Assembly: GCA_965277625.1 (NCBI GenBank)
Contig: OZ255827.1
Coordinates: forward strand, 1,054,001 to 1,118,000
Length of the DNA: 64,000 nucleotides
Origin: G965195345 sp965277625
Lineage (GTDB): Bacteria; Pseudomonadota; Gammaproteobacteria; CAKMZV01
Reading direction: 5' to 3'
The notes beneath the pieces are model-generated. The model was not told the DNA's origin, did not search any database, and was given only the letters and a program-made list of their open reading frames with translations. A program made the position numbers and the translations under genes. Below are positions 37,004 to 44,476 of the stretch, one piece after another (within the stretch, counting starts at the first letter, position 1; the number at the start of each line of letters is the position of its first letter).

Positions 37004-37033
37004 AAATGCCTTGTGATTTGAGTCAAGGCATTT
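37004..37033 (+). terminator. Stem-loop terminator after cysG
   Basis: A perfect 10-bp stem AAATGCCTTG (37004-37013) / CAAGGCATTT (37024-37033) with a 10-nt loop lies 83 nt after the cysG stop. The following sequence is T-rich (TTTAGATTATTTC) rather than a pure T tract, so efficiency is uncertain. Confidence 0.6.
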
Positions 37034-37059
37034 AGATTATTTCTTAAGTGCAGTATAAT
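37031..37059 (+). promoter_or_regulatory. Putative promoter of the DUF481-like gene
   Basis: A TTTAGA (37031-37036) is followed after 17 nt by a perfect TATAAT (37054-37059), about 100 nt before the start codon. The -35 overlaps the last bases of the preceding stem-loop. Confidence 0.5.
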
Positions 37060-37162
37060 GAATTGTCTAAACGCATTGTTTTATAATGCAAATACAAATA
37101 ATGCTCAGTGAATGCATCTGCCTCACAAATTGATCATTCGCTTAGTCTATCTGATATAAATT

Positions 37163-37906
37163 ATGCATAAAATACTCAAAGTACTCCCGCTTATCTTCTT
37201 AGCTTTTACGGTTACCAGCCAGGCTGAAATCATCCGTAAACCTTTTTCACTTTTTGGTGATGACAGAGTTACTGCCAGTGCTGAAGCGGGTGGATTTTTG
37301 GCCACAGGTGAAACACACGTCGGCGTTGCCTCTCTGCGTACAGATGTCACTCGCCGTTCTGATTTATTCACCACCAATTTTTTCTTGGTTGCCGCTTATG
37401 GGCACGTTGAAGGCGAGGAATATACTTATTTTGAAACCCGCGGTCATACCCGCTATCAATTGAACAATACTTGGTCGATTGCTAATAACCGCCGTATTCA
37501 AAAAAATAAGCAATCTACCTATGAAACCGATGGCGTCTTTTCACTCGGAATCAACTATGAATCCTTACAAGAAAATGGCATCGCCTTTGATCAATTTGTC
37601 GGCGTGGGTTATCAGTTTCGGAGCATTGACAGCGCGCCGAATAAATTTGAAGACAACGGCATTGGTTTGAATTTGGTGACATTGCTCGAAGCACCGCTCG
37701 GTAACAACGTGGTCTTTAACCACTCTTTACATCTTGAATCGGACTTTAATTCCCTTTTCACCTTGTATGAATTTGCGCCCACCATTCGTTTGACCAACTC
37801 CTTAGCGTTTAAAACAACACTGGAAATTCATTATTACTCTTCTGCCCCACCAAACCGCAAAAACCTCAACAGCCTAACAACCATGGCTTTGGTGTTTTTC
37901 CTATAA
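37163..37906 (+). CDS. DUF481-like outer-membrane beta-barrel protein
   Basis: A 247-residue exported protein. A clear Sec signal peptide (MHKILKVLPLIFLAFTVTSQA, 21 residues) is probably cleaved before Glu22. The mature part shows alternating hydrophobic and polar residues with repeated aromatic-rich strands (TNFFLVAAYGHVEGEEYTYF, YQLNNTWSIANNRRIQ, FDQFVGVGYQF), as expected of a small outer-membrane barrel. This pattern resembles the DUF481/YdiY group of putative salt-induced outer-membrane proteins, whose function is not established. The protein ends VFFL, near the usual aromatic C-terminus. It is monocistronic, with its own likely promoter, and convergent with the leftward tsaC gene. The barrel call is fairly firm; the exact family is tentative. 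Confidence 0.65.
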   Translation: MHKILKVLPLIFLAFTVTSQAEIIRKPFSLFGDDRVTASAEAGGFLATGETHVGVASLRTDVTRRSDLFTTNFFLVAAYGHVEGEEYTYFETRGHTRYQLNNTWSIANNRRIQKNKQSTYETDGVFSLGINYESLQENGIAFDQFVGVGYQFRSIDSAPNKFEDNGIGLNLVTLLEAPLGNNVVFNHSLHLESDFNSLFTLYEFAPTIRLTNSLAFKTTLEIHYYSSAPPNRKNLNSLTTMALVFFL

Positions 37907-37943
37907 GGCAGTTCAGCCTGCATAACCTGCAACTTCTCACAAG

Positions 37944-37968
37944 CAAAACAACCTGCTCAACGGCAGGT
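37944..37968 (-). terminator. Putative terminator of the leftward tsaC-wzb-like block
   Basis: Read on the - strand, a 6-bp stem ACCTGC/GCAGGT with a 6-nt loop (37968 down to 37951) is followed by TTGTTTT. It lies 27 nt after the stop of the TsaC-family gene, in the convergent gap with the DUF481-like gene. Confidence 0.55.
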
Positions 37969-37994
37969 ACAATAATAAGCAAAGAATTAGGCGT

Positions 37995-38579
37995 TTAGCG
38001 CGCTACAACGGCTTGGCTGCTGCACTCAATCAAAGTAGAAGGCACACCACTCATACCATCCCCCCTGATTTTGACCTGCGCCACCAGTGCGCTTGAAACA
38101 GCATCCAAAGTACAAACAGTAGGCTCACCGCTTAAATTTGCAGAAGTGCTGATGAAGGGTTGATTGAGCTGGGTGATAAAAGACTGAATGGGATGCTGAC
38201 CTAGATAACGCACCCCAACCGTGGTGGTCTGTGACAACCAGCTAAAATCGGTGTGGTTTTGTTTATTCACCAATAAGGTATATGGCTCAGTCATCGACGC
38301 GATGAGTGCATCTAAATGTTCAGGCGGTGCCAAATGTTGCTTTATCCAAGAAATGCTTGGCACAATAATTGACAGCGACTTGTGCGCAGCGCGTTGTTTC
38401 AAGGCATTGATGCGCTCGGCATTGTGCGCATTGGCAATAGCGCCAATGGCATAGACCGTATCGGTTGGGTAGAGGAATATGGCCGCTTGATTAGCCGCCT
38501 TTATCCACGTTTCAATCATGGCATGATCGACTTGCTTCAGGTCGTATTCATCCTGATTGTGGTCAGAGCCTGATGTCAT
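37995..38579 (-). CDS. tsaC: TsaC/YrdC-family threonylcarbamoyl-AMP synthase
   Basis: A 194-residue member of the Sua5/YciO/YrdC family. TsaC makes threonylcarbamoyl-AMP from threonine, bicarbonate and ATP for the universal t6A37 tRNA modification. Motifs seen are YPTDTVYAIGA near residue 37, the KQRAAHKSLSI segment corresponding to the KxR..KPL region, VGVRYL, and STSANLSGEPT near the C-terminus. Length matches the single-domain TsaC form. The start overlaps the stop of the upstream phosphatase gene by four bases (ATGA), so the two are translationally coupled. It could be the paralogue YciO, but the short length and STSANLSG favour TsaC. Confidence 0.88.
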   Translation of the reverse strand: MTSGSDHNQDEYDLKQVDHAMIETWIKAANQAAIFLYPTDTVYAIGAIANAHNAERINALKQRAAHKSLSIIVPSISWIKQHLAPPEHLDALIASMTEPYTLLVNKQNHTDFSWLSQTTTVGVRYLGQHPIQSFITQLNQPFISTSANLSGEPTVCTLDAVSSALVAQVKIRGDGMSGVPSTLIECSSQAVVAR

Positions 38580-39067
38580 GCCAACTTGTGCTTGCGACGA
38601 ATATGTTGTAACAACCCAATAGAAGCGAATTTAGTCAACTCATAAACCTTGATAAAGTCTTCGAGATTGCCATAATAGGGGTCGGGAATTTCCTCATCAA
38701 CTTGGTCTTCGGAATGCGATAAAAACAAACGGAGTTCACCATCAAATGAAGCAGGACGGACTTCTTCTAAGCACTCTAAGTTGAAATGGTCCATAGAAAT
38801 GATGTAATCAAAGGTCTCAAAATCCGTTTCACTCACTTGGCGAGAGCGCAACGCGCTAATGTCTATGCCATAATTTTCAGCAATGCGTTGAGCGCGACGG
38901 TCAGGTGGACAATTGACGTGGTAGCCATGGGTACCCGCTGAATCAACGTGGATGAGATGTTGTAAGTTTTGTGATGCAACGTGCTGTCTAAATACCGCTT
39001 CAGCCAAGGGAGAGCGACAAATATTGCCCATGCAAACCATCAAAACGTTAATTTTTGGGGGTGTCAT
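38576..39067 (-). CDS. Low-molecular-weight protein-tyrosine phosphatase
   Basis: A 163-residue cytoplasmic phosphatase of the LMW-PTP family. The N-terminal phosphate-binding loop reads VCMGNICRSPLAE (CX5R, with catalytic Cys at about residue 12 and Arg at 18). The general-acid loop is DPYYGNLEDF near residue 130, and the DYIISMD segment is also typical. The length is normal. It sits between anmK (9 nt upstream on the - strand) and tsaC (overlapping), probably in one transcript with the peptidase and anmK. No capsule or tyrosine-kinase genes are nearby, so a Wzb-like polysaccharide role is not supported here and the substrate is unknown. Confidence 0.93.
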   Translation of the reverse strand: MTPPKINVLMVCMGNICRSPLAEAVFRQHVASQNLQHLIHVDSAGTHGYHVNCPPDRRAQRIAENYGIDISALRSRQVSETDFETFDYIISMDHFNLECLEEVRPASFDGELRLFLSHSEDQVDEEIPDPYYGNLEDFIKVYELTKFASIGLLQHIRRKHKLA

Positions 39068-39076
39068 GAACCGCTT

Positions 39077-40135
39077 TTAAAAAATCTCACCAAGTAAAAC
39101 AGGGTGTTTTGCCCCAGTAATGACCGAAGTATCTATGAATTCGTTGTTCAATCGCTTTTTCGCAAACCATGCCCAAGCGGCAGGCTCAATCGCAGAAGAA
39201 GGCCAACCAAGGTCTTGGCTACTGATAATGGGTAATTTGGTCAACTCTCGAATCTGCATCATCAGGTAGTGATTATTAACACCGCCCCCACAAACCACCA
39301 TTTCATCGACGTCTAAATCGGTATATTCAAAAGCTTTATTGATGCTATACGCCGTGATCAAGGTTAAGGTCGCCACAAGATCATTGATGAGCAGCTCTCG
39401 ACCCTTCAAATGGATATCTAGCCAAACCGAATCAAAATATTCCTTGCCAGTGCTTTTGGGGGGAATCGCATTAAAATACATATCGTTTGAGCAAGAAGCT
39501 AATAACTCAAAATCCACACTGCCGGATCTGGCAATTTCACCATGCTTATCGTAAGCTTTATTCAAATAGCGCTGACAAACCAGATCAATGAGGGCATTAC
39601 CAGGACCTGTATCAAATCCACCAACCAATGTATCGCCTTCTAAGAAACTGATATTCCCAATACCACCCAGATTTAAAACGGCACGATTTTTATCGCTGGA
39701 AAATATCTCTTTATGAAAGAAGGGCGCAAGCGGTGCGCCTTGACCATTGGCTTCTATATCAGCTGTGCGCACATTGCCCACCACTTTGAGCTTGGATTGT
39801 TCGGCGATTATGGCCGGTTTAACTAAGGTAGAAGAAACATTTTCATAAGGGGCGTGTAACAAGGTATGCCCATGCAAGCCGAGGGCAGCAATGTCCTCCA
39901 GTTCATGACAATGTATAAATTCTGCAAGTGCTTTAACCGTGATCTCGGTCATTAATTTCTCGGCCTCTAAAATAGTGGCATCGTCTTTTTCTAAGATGTT
40001 GAACGAGAGCTCTTTATGGAGATTTAGAGGGTAGGGGAAATGCTCGTGTGCGACAAGCACATTATTCTCATCAATAGCGGCAAAATCAACACCATCACCG
40101 CTGGTTCCAGACATTTGACCGATATAATGACGAAT
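39077..40135 (-). CDS. anmK: Anhydro-N-acetylmuramic acid kinase, probable AUU start
   Basis: Phosphorylates and opens 1,6-anhydro-MurNAc to MurNAc-6-phosphate in cell-wall recycling. Motifs are MSGTSGDGVD (usually MSGTSLDGVD) at the N-terminus, GGIGNISF and GGFDTGPGNALID in the middle, and CGGGVNNHYLM near the C-terminus. The first ATG (40114) would begin the protein at MSGTS and has no ribosome site. Seven codons upstream, an ATT at 40135 follows a perfect AGGAGG by 5 nt and adds RHYIGQ, which matches the family's usual lead-in (E. coli has RFIGVMSGTS). An in-frame TAG just upstream rules out any other extension. I therefore annotate 352 residues from AUU. It begins 14 nt after the M23 peptidase stop, so the two murein genes form an operon. 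Confidence 0.93.
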   Translation of the reverse strand: MRHYIGQMSGTSGDGVDFAAIDENNVLVAHEHFPYPLNLHKELSFNILEKDDATILEAEKLMTEITVKALAEFIHCHELEDIAALGLHGHTLLHAPYENVSSTLVKPAIIAEQSKLKVVGNVRTADIEANGQGAPLAPFFHKEIFSSDKNRAVLNLGGIGNISFLEGDTLVGGFDTGPGNALIDLVCQRYLNKAYDKHGEIARSGSVDFELLASCSNDMYFNAIPPKSTGKEYFDSVWLDIHLKGRELLINDLVATLTLITAYSINKAFEYTDLDVDEMVVCGGGVNNHYLMMQIRELTKLPIISSQDLGWPSSAIEPAAWAWFAKKRLNNEFIDTSVITGAKHPVLLGEIF

Positions 40136-40146
40136 GACAGCCTCCT
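40133..40146 (-). promoter_or_regulatory. Strong Shine-Dalgarno paired with a rare AUU initiation codon (anmK)
   Basis: On the - strand AGGAGG occupies 40146-40141, then five bases, then ATT at 40135-40133 in frame with anmK. The first in-frame ATG is 26 nt from the Shine-Dalgarno, too far for normal initiation. AUU starts are known for E. coli infC and pcnB, where infC is subject to IF3 discrimination. Confidence 0.7.
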
Positions 40147-40149
40147 ATA

Positions 40150-41463
40150 TTATTTAGAATCACCTTTAATTCTATCAGCATCAGAGGCAAATTTTGACGG
40201 AAAATTTTGTTTGAACTGAGTCCATAACGCGTTTCTCTGTGCAATAAAGTTTGGCTGTTGGTGTTTCTCAATATTTTTACCTGAAGGCATTGGAAACTTC
40301 AGTGGGTCAACTTGAACACCCTGATATTTAAACTCATAGTGCAAGTGCGGCCCCCGAGATAGCCCAGAAACACCGACATAAGCAATGGTATCGCCCTTGT
40401 TGACTTTTTGACCCACACGTAAAGATTTATGGGTCTTTAACAAATGGGCATACAAGGTTTCATAATTGCGAGCATGCTTAACTTTGACCACCAAGCCATA
40501 ACTTTTGGAACGGTAAATACGGTGGACAATGCCCGTACCAGTCACGCGAACAGGTGTCCCGATTGGTGCTGCAAAATCCACCCCTTTGTGGGCTCGAATG
40601 GTATGAAGAATAGGGTGGTAACGCGCCTTTGAGTAGCGACTGCTGATGCGACCAATCACAGGATTGCGGGTAAAAGCCGTTTGCATGTTTTTGCCATTGA
40701 ACGCATAAAACCCTTCAACCTCACCTTGGAACTTAACAACCTGCCACTGTTTCTTGTGGCCGTTGAACTCCATTGCGACAATGTCACCCGCGCCAATATC
40801 ACGCTGGTTGATAAACTGCTTTTCATACAAAATTTTAAAACTATCCCCAGCACGTAAGTCAGAAGTAAAGTCAAAATGCCCACCCAAAATATCCTCTAAC
40901 TGAACCAATATTTTATAAGGCACACCCGCTTGCTTGCCATCGTAATACAAAGCCGACTTAATCTGAAAACTGCGCGCCTCATAGCCAATGAACACCTTTG
41001 ATTCTTGAATGGAAGTGGCAATCTTATCGTCTTGTTTGTGCAAGACCAAAGTCCGAGTTGGCGTTAGTTTAATGAGCGCCTTCTGAAAATCACAAGTATA
41101 AGGAAATCGCCCCACCTCAACAACCTGATTCAGTTTTAAACGTGTAAGCGACGCGCGATATTCCGACGTTTTTATCAACTGCAAAACCATCGCAGGCTTC
41201 ACCTTAAAATGGTCTAGCAAATGGGAGAGCGTTTGCCCTGCATCGATTTTGTGCGTGCTCCAAACCAATGGTTGCGCTAAATTACGAGTTGGTTGTAAGG
41301 GAGAGGGCGCAGTAGCACACAACTTGCGCTCAGTTTCTTTCTCAGTCATTTTAGCGAAAGAGACAGAGGAAACGCCAATGCAAGCAGCGGCAACAAACGT
41401 CCTAAAAAGGACTCTACTACAAGAAATTTTGACTAACTTGTCGGCAAACGCAAATGTATTCAT
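40150..41463 (-). CDS. M23-family murein endopeptidase (MepM-like)
   Basis: A 437-residue exported peptidase that probably cleaves peptidoglycan cross-links. The N-terminus has basic residues and a hydrophobic stretch (about 20-38, ending SVSFA) consistent with a signal peptide or anchor. A LysM/OapA-like segment (QTLSHLLDHFKV) follows near residue 75, then a linker domain. The C-terminal LytM/M23 domain (about 290-400) has the zinc-binding HKGVDFAAPIGTPV and HLHYEF motifs together with YAHL. All expected metal ligands are present, so it should be active. It is directly upstream of anmK, a pairing common in gammaproteobacteria that links wall turnover with recycling. The exact cleavage specificity cannot be read from the sequence. 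Confidence 0.92.
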   Translation of the reverse strand: MNTFAFADKLVKISCSRVLFRTFVAAACIGVSSVSFAKMTEKETERKLCATAPSPLQPTRNLAQPLVWSTHKIDAGQTLSHLLDHFKVKPAMVLQLIKTSEYRASLTRLKLNQVVEVGRFPYTCDFQKALIKLTPTRTLVLHKQDDKIATSIQESKVFIGYEARSFQIKSALYYDGKQAGVPYKILVQLEDILGGHFDFTSDLRAGDSFKILYEKQFINQRDIGAGDIVAMEFNGHKKQWQVVKFQGEVEGFYAFNGKNMQTAFTRNPVIGRISSRYSKARYHPILHTIRAHKGVDFAAPIGTPVRVTGTGIVHRIYRSKSYGLVVKVKHARNYETLYAHLLKTHKSLRVGQKVNKGDTIAYVGVSGLSRGPHLHYEFKYQGVQVDPLKFPMPSGKNIEKHQQPNFIAQRNALWTQFKQNFPSKFASDADRIKGDSK

Positions 41464-41523
41464 TGGTCTTTATCGTTTAACTATTATTTTTAAAGCAAAA
41501 GGCTGATCAAAGCAGGGTAGTAA

Positions 41524-41763
41524 CTATCTAACCTTAATCAAAAATTCAAACACATCCGTCTCCTGTGCCTGTTGAACGAGTTCATGCTTATTAATTTTTA
41601 CCCAAGTGGGAATGTCGTACAAACTGCCACGATCTGTTGCAATAACCCGAACAAGATCACCACTGTCAGCTTTTCGAAGCGCGGATTGTAATTCAATTAC
41701 TGGCTGAGGGCAATGCATCCCCGACGTATCTACCGTTAATATTTTAGAGTTATCAACCCCCAT
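41524..41763 (-). CDS. tusA: TusA-family sulfurtransferase
   Basis: A small cytoplasmic sulfur carrier of 79 residues. The family signature VDTSGMHCPQPVIELQ contains the CPxP motif with the active cysteine. RVIATDRGSLYDIPTWV follows and is equally typical (ATD..S..DIP.W). TusA proteins relay persulfide sulfur from a cysteine desulfurase to tRNA 2-thiouridine synthesis and other acceptors. I chose ATG 41763, about 9 nt after AGGTG; a GTG at 41775 would add four residues. It lies 60 nt upstream of the peptidase gene in the same direction and may be transcribed with it. Related SirA-like proteins look alike, so the gene name is likely rather than certain. Confidence 0.85.
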   Translation of the reverse strand: MGVDNSKILTVDTSGMHCPQPVIELQSALRKADSGDLVRVIATDRGSLYDIPTWVKINKHELVQQAQETDVFEFLIKVR

Positions 41764-41957
41764 CCCGAGCCACACCTGAAGTAAAAAATCGCATTATAAC
41801 CCTAAGTACCCGATATAACAGATCATAATCACATTTTCAATTCACCCATCACACCCAAGCAAAAACAGAATGAAAACTAAGATAAATCCACATTTAACAA
41901 AAAACCCACCCCTGCATAAACAATTAAATGACCAACACAAACACATAATTTTAATCA

Positions 41958-41992
41958 TTGATAGACCGCATAAAGACGCTTTGCATTATAAT
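41958..41992 (+). promoter_or_regulatory. Putative promoter of tRNA-Ser
   Basis: A perfect TATAAT (41987-41992) lies 15 nt before the mature tRNA and is followed by a C/G-rich stretch (CACGCCTCG), as in stringently controlled stable-RNA promoters. The only TTGATA (41958) is 23 nt upstream, too far, so the -35 is not certain. Confidence 0.45.
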
Positions 41993-42007
41993 CACGCCTC
42001 GACTATC

Positions 42008-42095
42008 GGAGGGGTGGCAGAGAGGTCGAATGCACCGGTCTTGAAAACCGGCGAGTGTCAAAGCTCCGTGGGTTCGAATCCCACCCCCTCCGCCA
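42008..42095 (+). tRNA. tRNA-Ser (anticodon UGA)
   Basis: An 88-nt tRNA. The acceptor stem is GGAGGGG/CCCCTCC with discriminator G and an encoded CCA. The anticodon loop CTTGAAA gives UGA. A long variable arm follows, as in class II serine tRNAs, then the T loop TTCGAATC. It marks the left edge of a block with an accessory-type gene content. Confidence 0.96.
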
Positions 42096-42392
42096 TCATT
42101 CACTTTCTGGCGAGCTCGATAAAACCCATCTTATGCGAGGGTTTAACGCATCAATCAAAGACCTAGCTTTCTTTTTCACCGACCCATCTAAATGACATTA
42201 AAGCGTTCTACTCATTGTCGCTGAGACAATCTAAACACTTTCCTCTTGACGATCCAAAATCACCTAAGACCATCTATTCTTTTGAATGTATGGGTTTTCT
42301 GAAAGAGTCTATCACCATTTGAACCTATGAGGGACACGCTATAATAAATCTGTTAGGTGTATTAATGAACCTAATCTTATAACGAAGAAAAT
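42096..42392. other. Non-coding stretch after tRNA-Ser
   Basis: About 300 nt without a recognisable gene. It has two small stem-loops: AAACCC/GGGTTT at 42122-42144 and ATTGTC/GACAAT with a 5-nt loop at 42214-42230, either of which could help end the tRNA transcript. A TATAAT at 42340-42345 with TTGAAC 15 nt upstream may drive the genes that follow. I saw no direct repeat of the tRNA 3' end. Confidence 0.4.
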
Positions 42393-42529
42393 ATGGCGAA
42401 GATGGTTGACTGCAAATCGTGTACACAAGAAGTTGTCCAAAATGTGAAACCTGTCCGTTTTGTGGGCAAAAAAAACCAAAGAACAAAGTGTTGAAAGCGA
42501 CGCCTGTATTTTTGGTATGCCAATCCTAA
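42393..42529 (+). pseudogene. Frameshifted small zinc-ribbon protein gene
   Basis: ATG 42393 opens a frame of 33 codons with a first zinc knuckle (MVDCKSCTQEV), which then loses the second knuckle. Shifting by one base at GTGAAACC near 42450 restores TCPFCGQKKPKN, the normal second knuckle, and continues to a stop at 42527-42529. The spacing CxxC...CPFCG is that of small bacterial zinc-ribbon proteins. The break is explained by loss of one A from an A run, so it is either a real frameshift or a base-calling error in a homopolymer. The restored product would be about 45 residues. It ends 10 nt before the nuclease-like gene and may be its operon partner. Confidence 0.5.
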
Positions 42530-42539
42530 TTGGTGGTTA

Positions 42540-43103
42540 ATGACTCGAATGCAATTTATTGATCAATTCAGCTTCTGGAAATGGGCATATTCTGACCATT
42601 TGTGTAATCGAGAACGAGGCATATTGGCCGAATATATCGTGTCACAGGCTATTGGGCATCAAGATGCCCGTGTTGAGTGGGAAGATTATGATCTCGTAAC
42701 CCAAAATGGCCTAAAGATAGAAGTTAAATCAGCGGCTTATATCCAAACATGGCACGATGAAAAGTCAACATTCTCAAAGATTCAATTTGGGATTAAACCT
42801 GCTAAATATCTTTTAGATCCACAGGGGCATCGTACCGTTAATCATTCAACGCCCAGACCATCGGATATCTACGTATTCTGCCTACTAACAACAAAAGATC
42901 GTAATGTCTTGAACCCTTTGGATTTATCTCAGTGGGATTTTTATGTATTGCCAACATCCATATTAAATAAAGAAATTCCGAAACAACAAACCATTGGTTT
43001 AGCAAGTTTGTTGGCATTAAAGCCAACCCACACCAAATTTAACCAGCTCAACAGTGTGATTAGTGCTTTGAGCAATAAACAGGAGACAAATGATGTTTAC
43101 TGA
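42540..43103 (+). CDS. Putative PD-(D/E)XK-fold nuclease-like protein
   Basis: A 187-residue protein of unrecognised family. Near the N-terminus, after a WKWAYSDH segment and RGILAEYIV, the sequence WEDYDLVTQNGLKIEVKSAAYIQTW (read here in two parts: WEDYDLVTQNG, then LKIEVKSAAYI) resembles the core of PD-(D/E)XK nucleases, with Asp in the DYDL strand and the E-V-K triad about 12 residues later. E in RGILAEYIV could supply the helix acid. The remainder is rich in aromatic residues and has no further motif. The start lacks a strong ribosome site; ATG 42549 is possible. It overlaps the GIY-YIG gene by 11 nt, so the two are translationally coupled. It could be a restriction-like or repair enzyme; no methyltransferase is nearby. 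Confidence 0.55.
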   Translation: MTRMQFIDQFSFWKWAYSDHLCNRERGILAEYIVSQAIGHQDARVEWEDYDLVTQNGLKIEVKSAAYIQTWHDEKSTFSKIQFGIKPAKYLLDPQGHRTVNHSTPRPSDIYVFCLLTTKDRNVLNPLDLSQWDFYVLPTSILNKEIPKQQTIGLASLLALKPTHTKFNQLNSVISALSNKQETNDVY

Positions 43104-43812
43104 AGGCGTTATAAAACAGCTTGGATACTATGTTTACCGTTTAATTGACCCTAGAAATGGGCAAACCTTTTATGTGGGTAAAGGCTCAAAAAATCGTGTC
43201 TTCTCGCATGCCAAAGGTGATGTTGGCCCTGATGTAGATGAGCTGTCTGACAAACTCAAACGCATACGTGAGATTAAAAATAGTGGCTTTGAGGTCACTC
43301 ATGTCATTCATCGCCATGGCTTAGATGAAAAAACAGCGTTTGAAATAGAAGCCGCTTTGATTGATGCGTACCCAGAAGCGACTAATATCGTGAAGGGGCA
43401 TTATGCGGATGAACGTGGTGTTATGCATGCTCAGCAAGTTATCGAACAATACCATGCGAGAGAAATTGATTTCCAGCATAAGATTCTGATGCTGGCCATT
43501 AATAGAACAGCACTTGAGTCTAGCAGTGTCTATGAAGCCGTTCGGTACGCTTGGTTAGTCAGCCTCAAAAAAGCCCAGCAAGCTGAATTTATCTTAGCCA
43601 TGCAACAAGGTCTTGTGGTTGGTGTGTTTGTCGCAGAACAATGGTTAGCCGCTAACCAAGAAAATTTCCCAGACAAAGAAGCACTACCAGGTCGCCATGG
43701 TTTTATCGGCCGCGAAGCCCCTGCTAAAATACAAGAGCTGTACCTCAGAACGCGCCTCCCAGATCATATAAGAAAGCGTGGTGCAGCCAACCCCGTCAAA
43801 TATTCTTTTTAA
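43093..43812 (+). CDS. GIY-YIG nuclease domain protein (LEM-3-like)
   Basis: A 239-residue protein with an N-terminal GIY-YIG-type domain. YYVYRLIDPRNGQTFYVGKGSKNRVFSH (here YYVYRL and FYVGKGSKNRV) corresponds to the GIY and YIG strands followed by the helix arginine. Glu in FEIEAALIDAYPEATN (about residue 97) would be the metal-binding glutamate. This arrangement matches the LEM-3-like GIY-YIG subgroup. The remaining 130 residues are helical and carry no known motif, probably substrate recognition. AGGAG at 43081-43085 is 7 nt from ATG 43093 and only 4 nt from ATG 43090, so I chose the former. It is coupled to the preceding PD-(D/E)XK-like gene and followed by a terminator hairpin. Confidence 0.75.
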   Translation: MFTEGVIKQLGYYVYRLIDPRNGQTFYVGKGSKNRVFSHAKGDVGPDVDELSDKLKRIREIKNSGFEVTHVIHRHGLDEKTAFEIEAALIDAYPEATNIVKGHYADERGVMHAQQVIEQYHAREIDFQHKILMLAINRTALESSSVYEAVRYAWLVSLKKAQQAEFILAMQQGLVVGVFVAEQWLAANQENFPDKEALPGRHGFIGREAPAKIQELYLRTRLPDHIRKRGAANPVKYSF

Positions 43813-43818
43813 GCGGGT

Positions 43819-43840
43819 CTATGCAAGCTGCATAGGTTTT
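43819..43840 (+). terminator. Terminator after the nuclease pair
   Basis: A perfect 7-bp stem CTATGCA (43819-43825) / TGCATAG (43829-43835) with a 3-nt loop is followed by GTTTTC, 6 nt after the GIY-YIG stop codon. It isolates the nuclease pair from umuDC. Confidence 0.65.
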
Positions 43841-44032
43841 CTAATGACTTTGTACGATCATTGAACCAAATTCATAGGTGGGACATTGATAATCAAATGA
43901 CGTGCTTCACCTTTCTGAACGACATTCCAACCCAAATCTCGCGCCAGAACTGCGCTCCATCAGCCCACCCACATTACTGCTCAACACCAAGCTCAGATGT
44001 TTTAAAATGACCGCTATGTTTGGGATGCAAAA

Positions 44033-44476
44033 ATGAATAAAAAGAATCAGAACCTTGAGTTCTTTAGGGTCGATAACAACGCGGTTTCAGCTGAGACGGT
44101 GCCTTTTATGAGCGCGCCTGTGATCGCAGGCTTCCCTTCACCAGCGGAAGATTTTGTTGAAATGGAGATCGACTTAAACAAGTTGCTCATCAAAAACAGT
44201 GCCGCAACATTTCTGGCTCGAGTTCGGGGTTCTTCTATGATTGATGCGGGCATTTTCGATGGTGATTTGCTCATCATTGATCGTTCTCTCGAGTGGCATC
44301 CAAATGAGGTGGCAATTTGTTTTATCGATAATGAGTTCACCGCCAAAAGAATACAAAAATGCGATGATGAGTGGTTCTTGCTACCTGCTAATGAGAACAT
44401 GGAACGGATAAAGATTAAAAATGAACTCGAGGTTTGGGGCATTGTCACTTACATCATCCATAAAGCGCGCAACTGA
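44033..44476 (+). CDS. umuD: UmuD, self-cleaving subunit of DNA polymerase V
   Basis: A 147-residue S24/LexA-type protein. RecA filaments stimulate its self-cleavage to UmuD', which joins UmuC as translesion polymerase V. The cleavage site is Ala32-Gly33 in VIAGFPSPAEDF (E. coli has Cys-Gly). The catalytic serine is Ser68 in RGSSMIDAG and the lysine is Lys105 in FTAKRIQ. Length is close to E. coli UmuD (139). The gene overlaps umuC by one base (TGATG). An E. coli-type LexA box (CTGT-N8-ACAG) was not found in the 220 nt upstream, so control by LexA is not evident. The ribosome site is weak. Confidence 0.95.
   Translation: MNKKNQNLEFFRVDNNAVSAETVPFMSAPVIAGFPSPAEDFVEMEIDLNKLLIKNSAATFLARVRGSSMIDAGIFDGDLLIIDRSLEWHPNEVAICFIDNEFTAKRIQKCDDEWFLLPANENMERIKIKNELEVWGIVTYIIHKARN

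Noticed and set aside
41870..42166. Open frame of 98 codons spanning tRNA-Ser
   Set aside because: It runs straight through the tRNA gene, so it is not a protein-coding gene.
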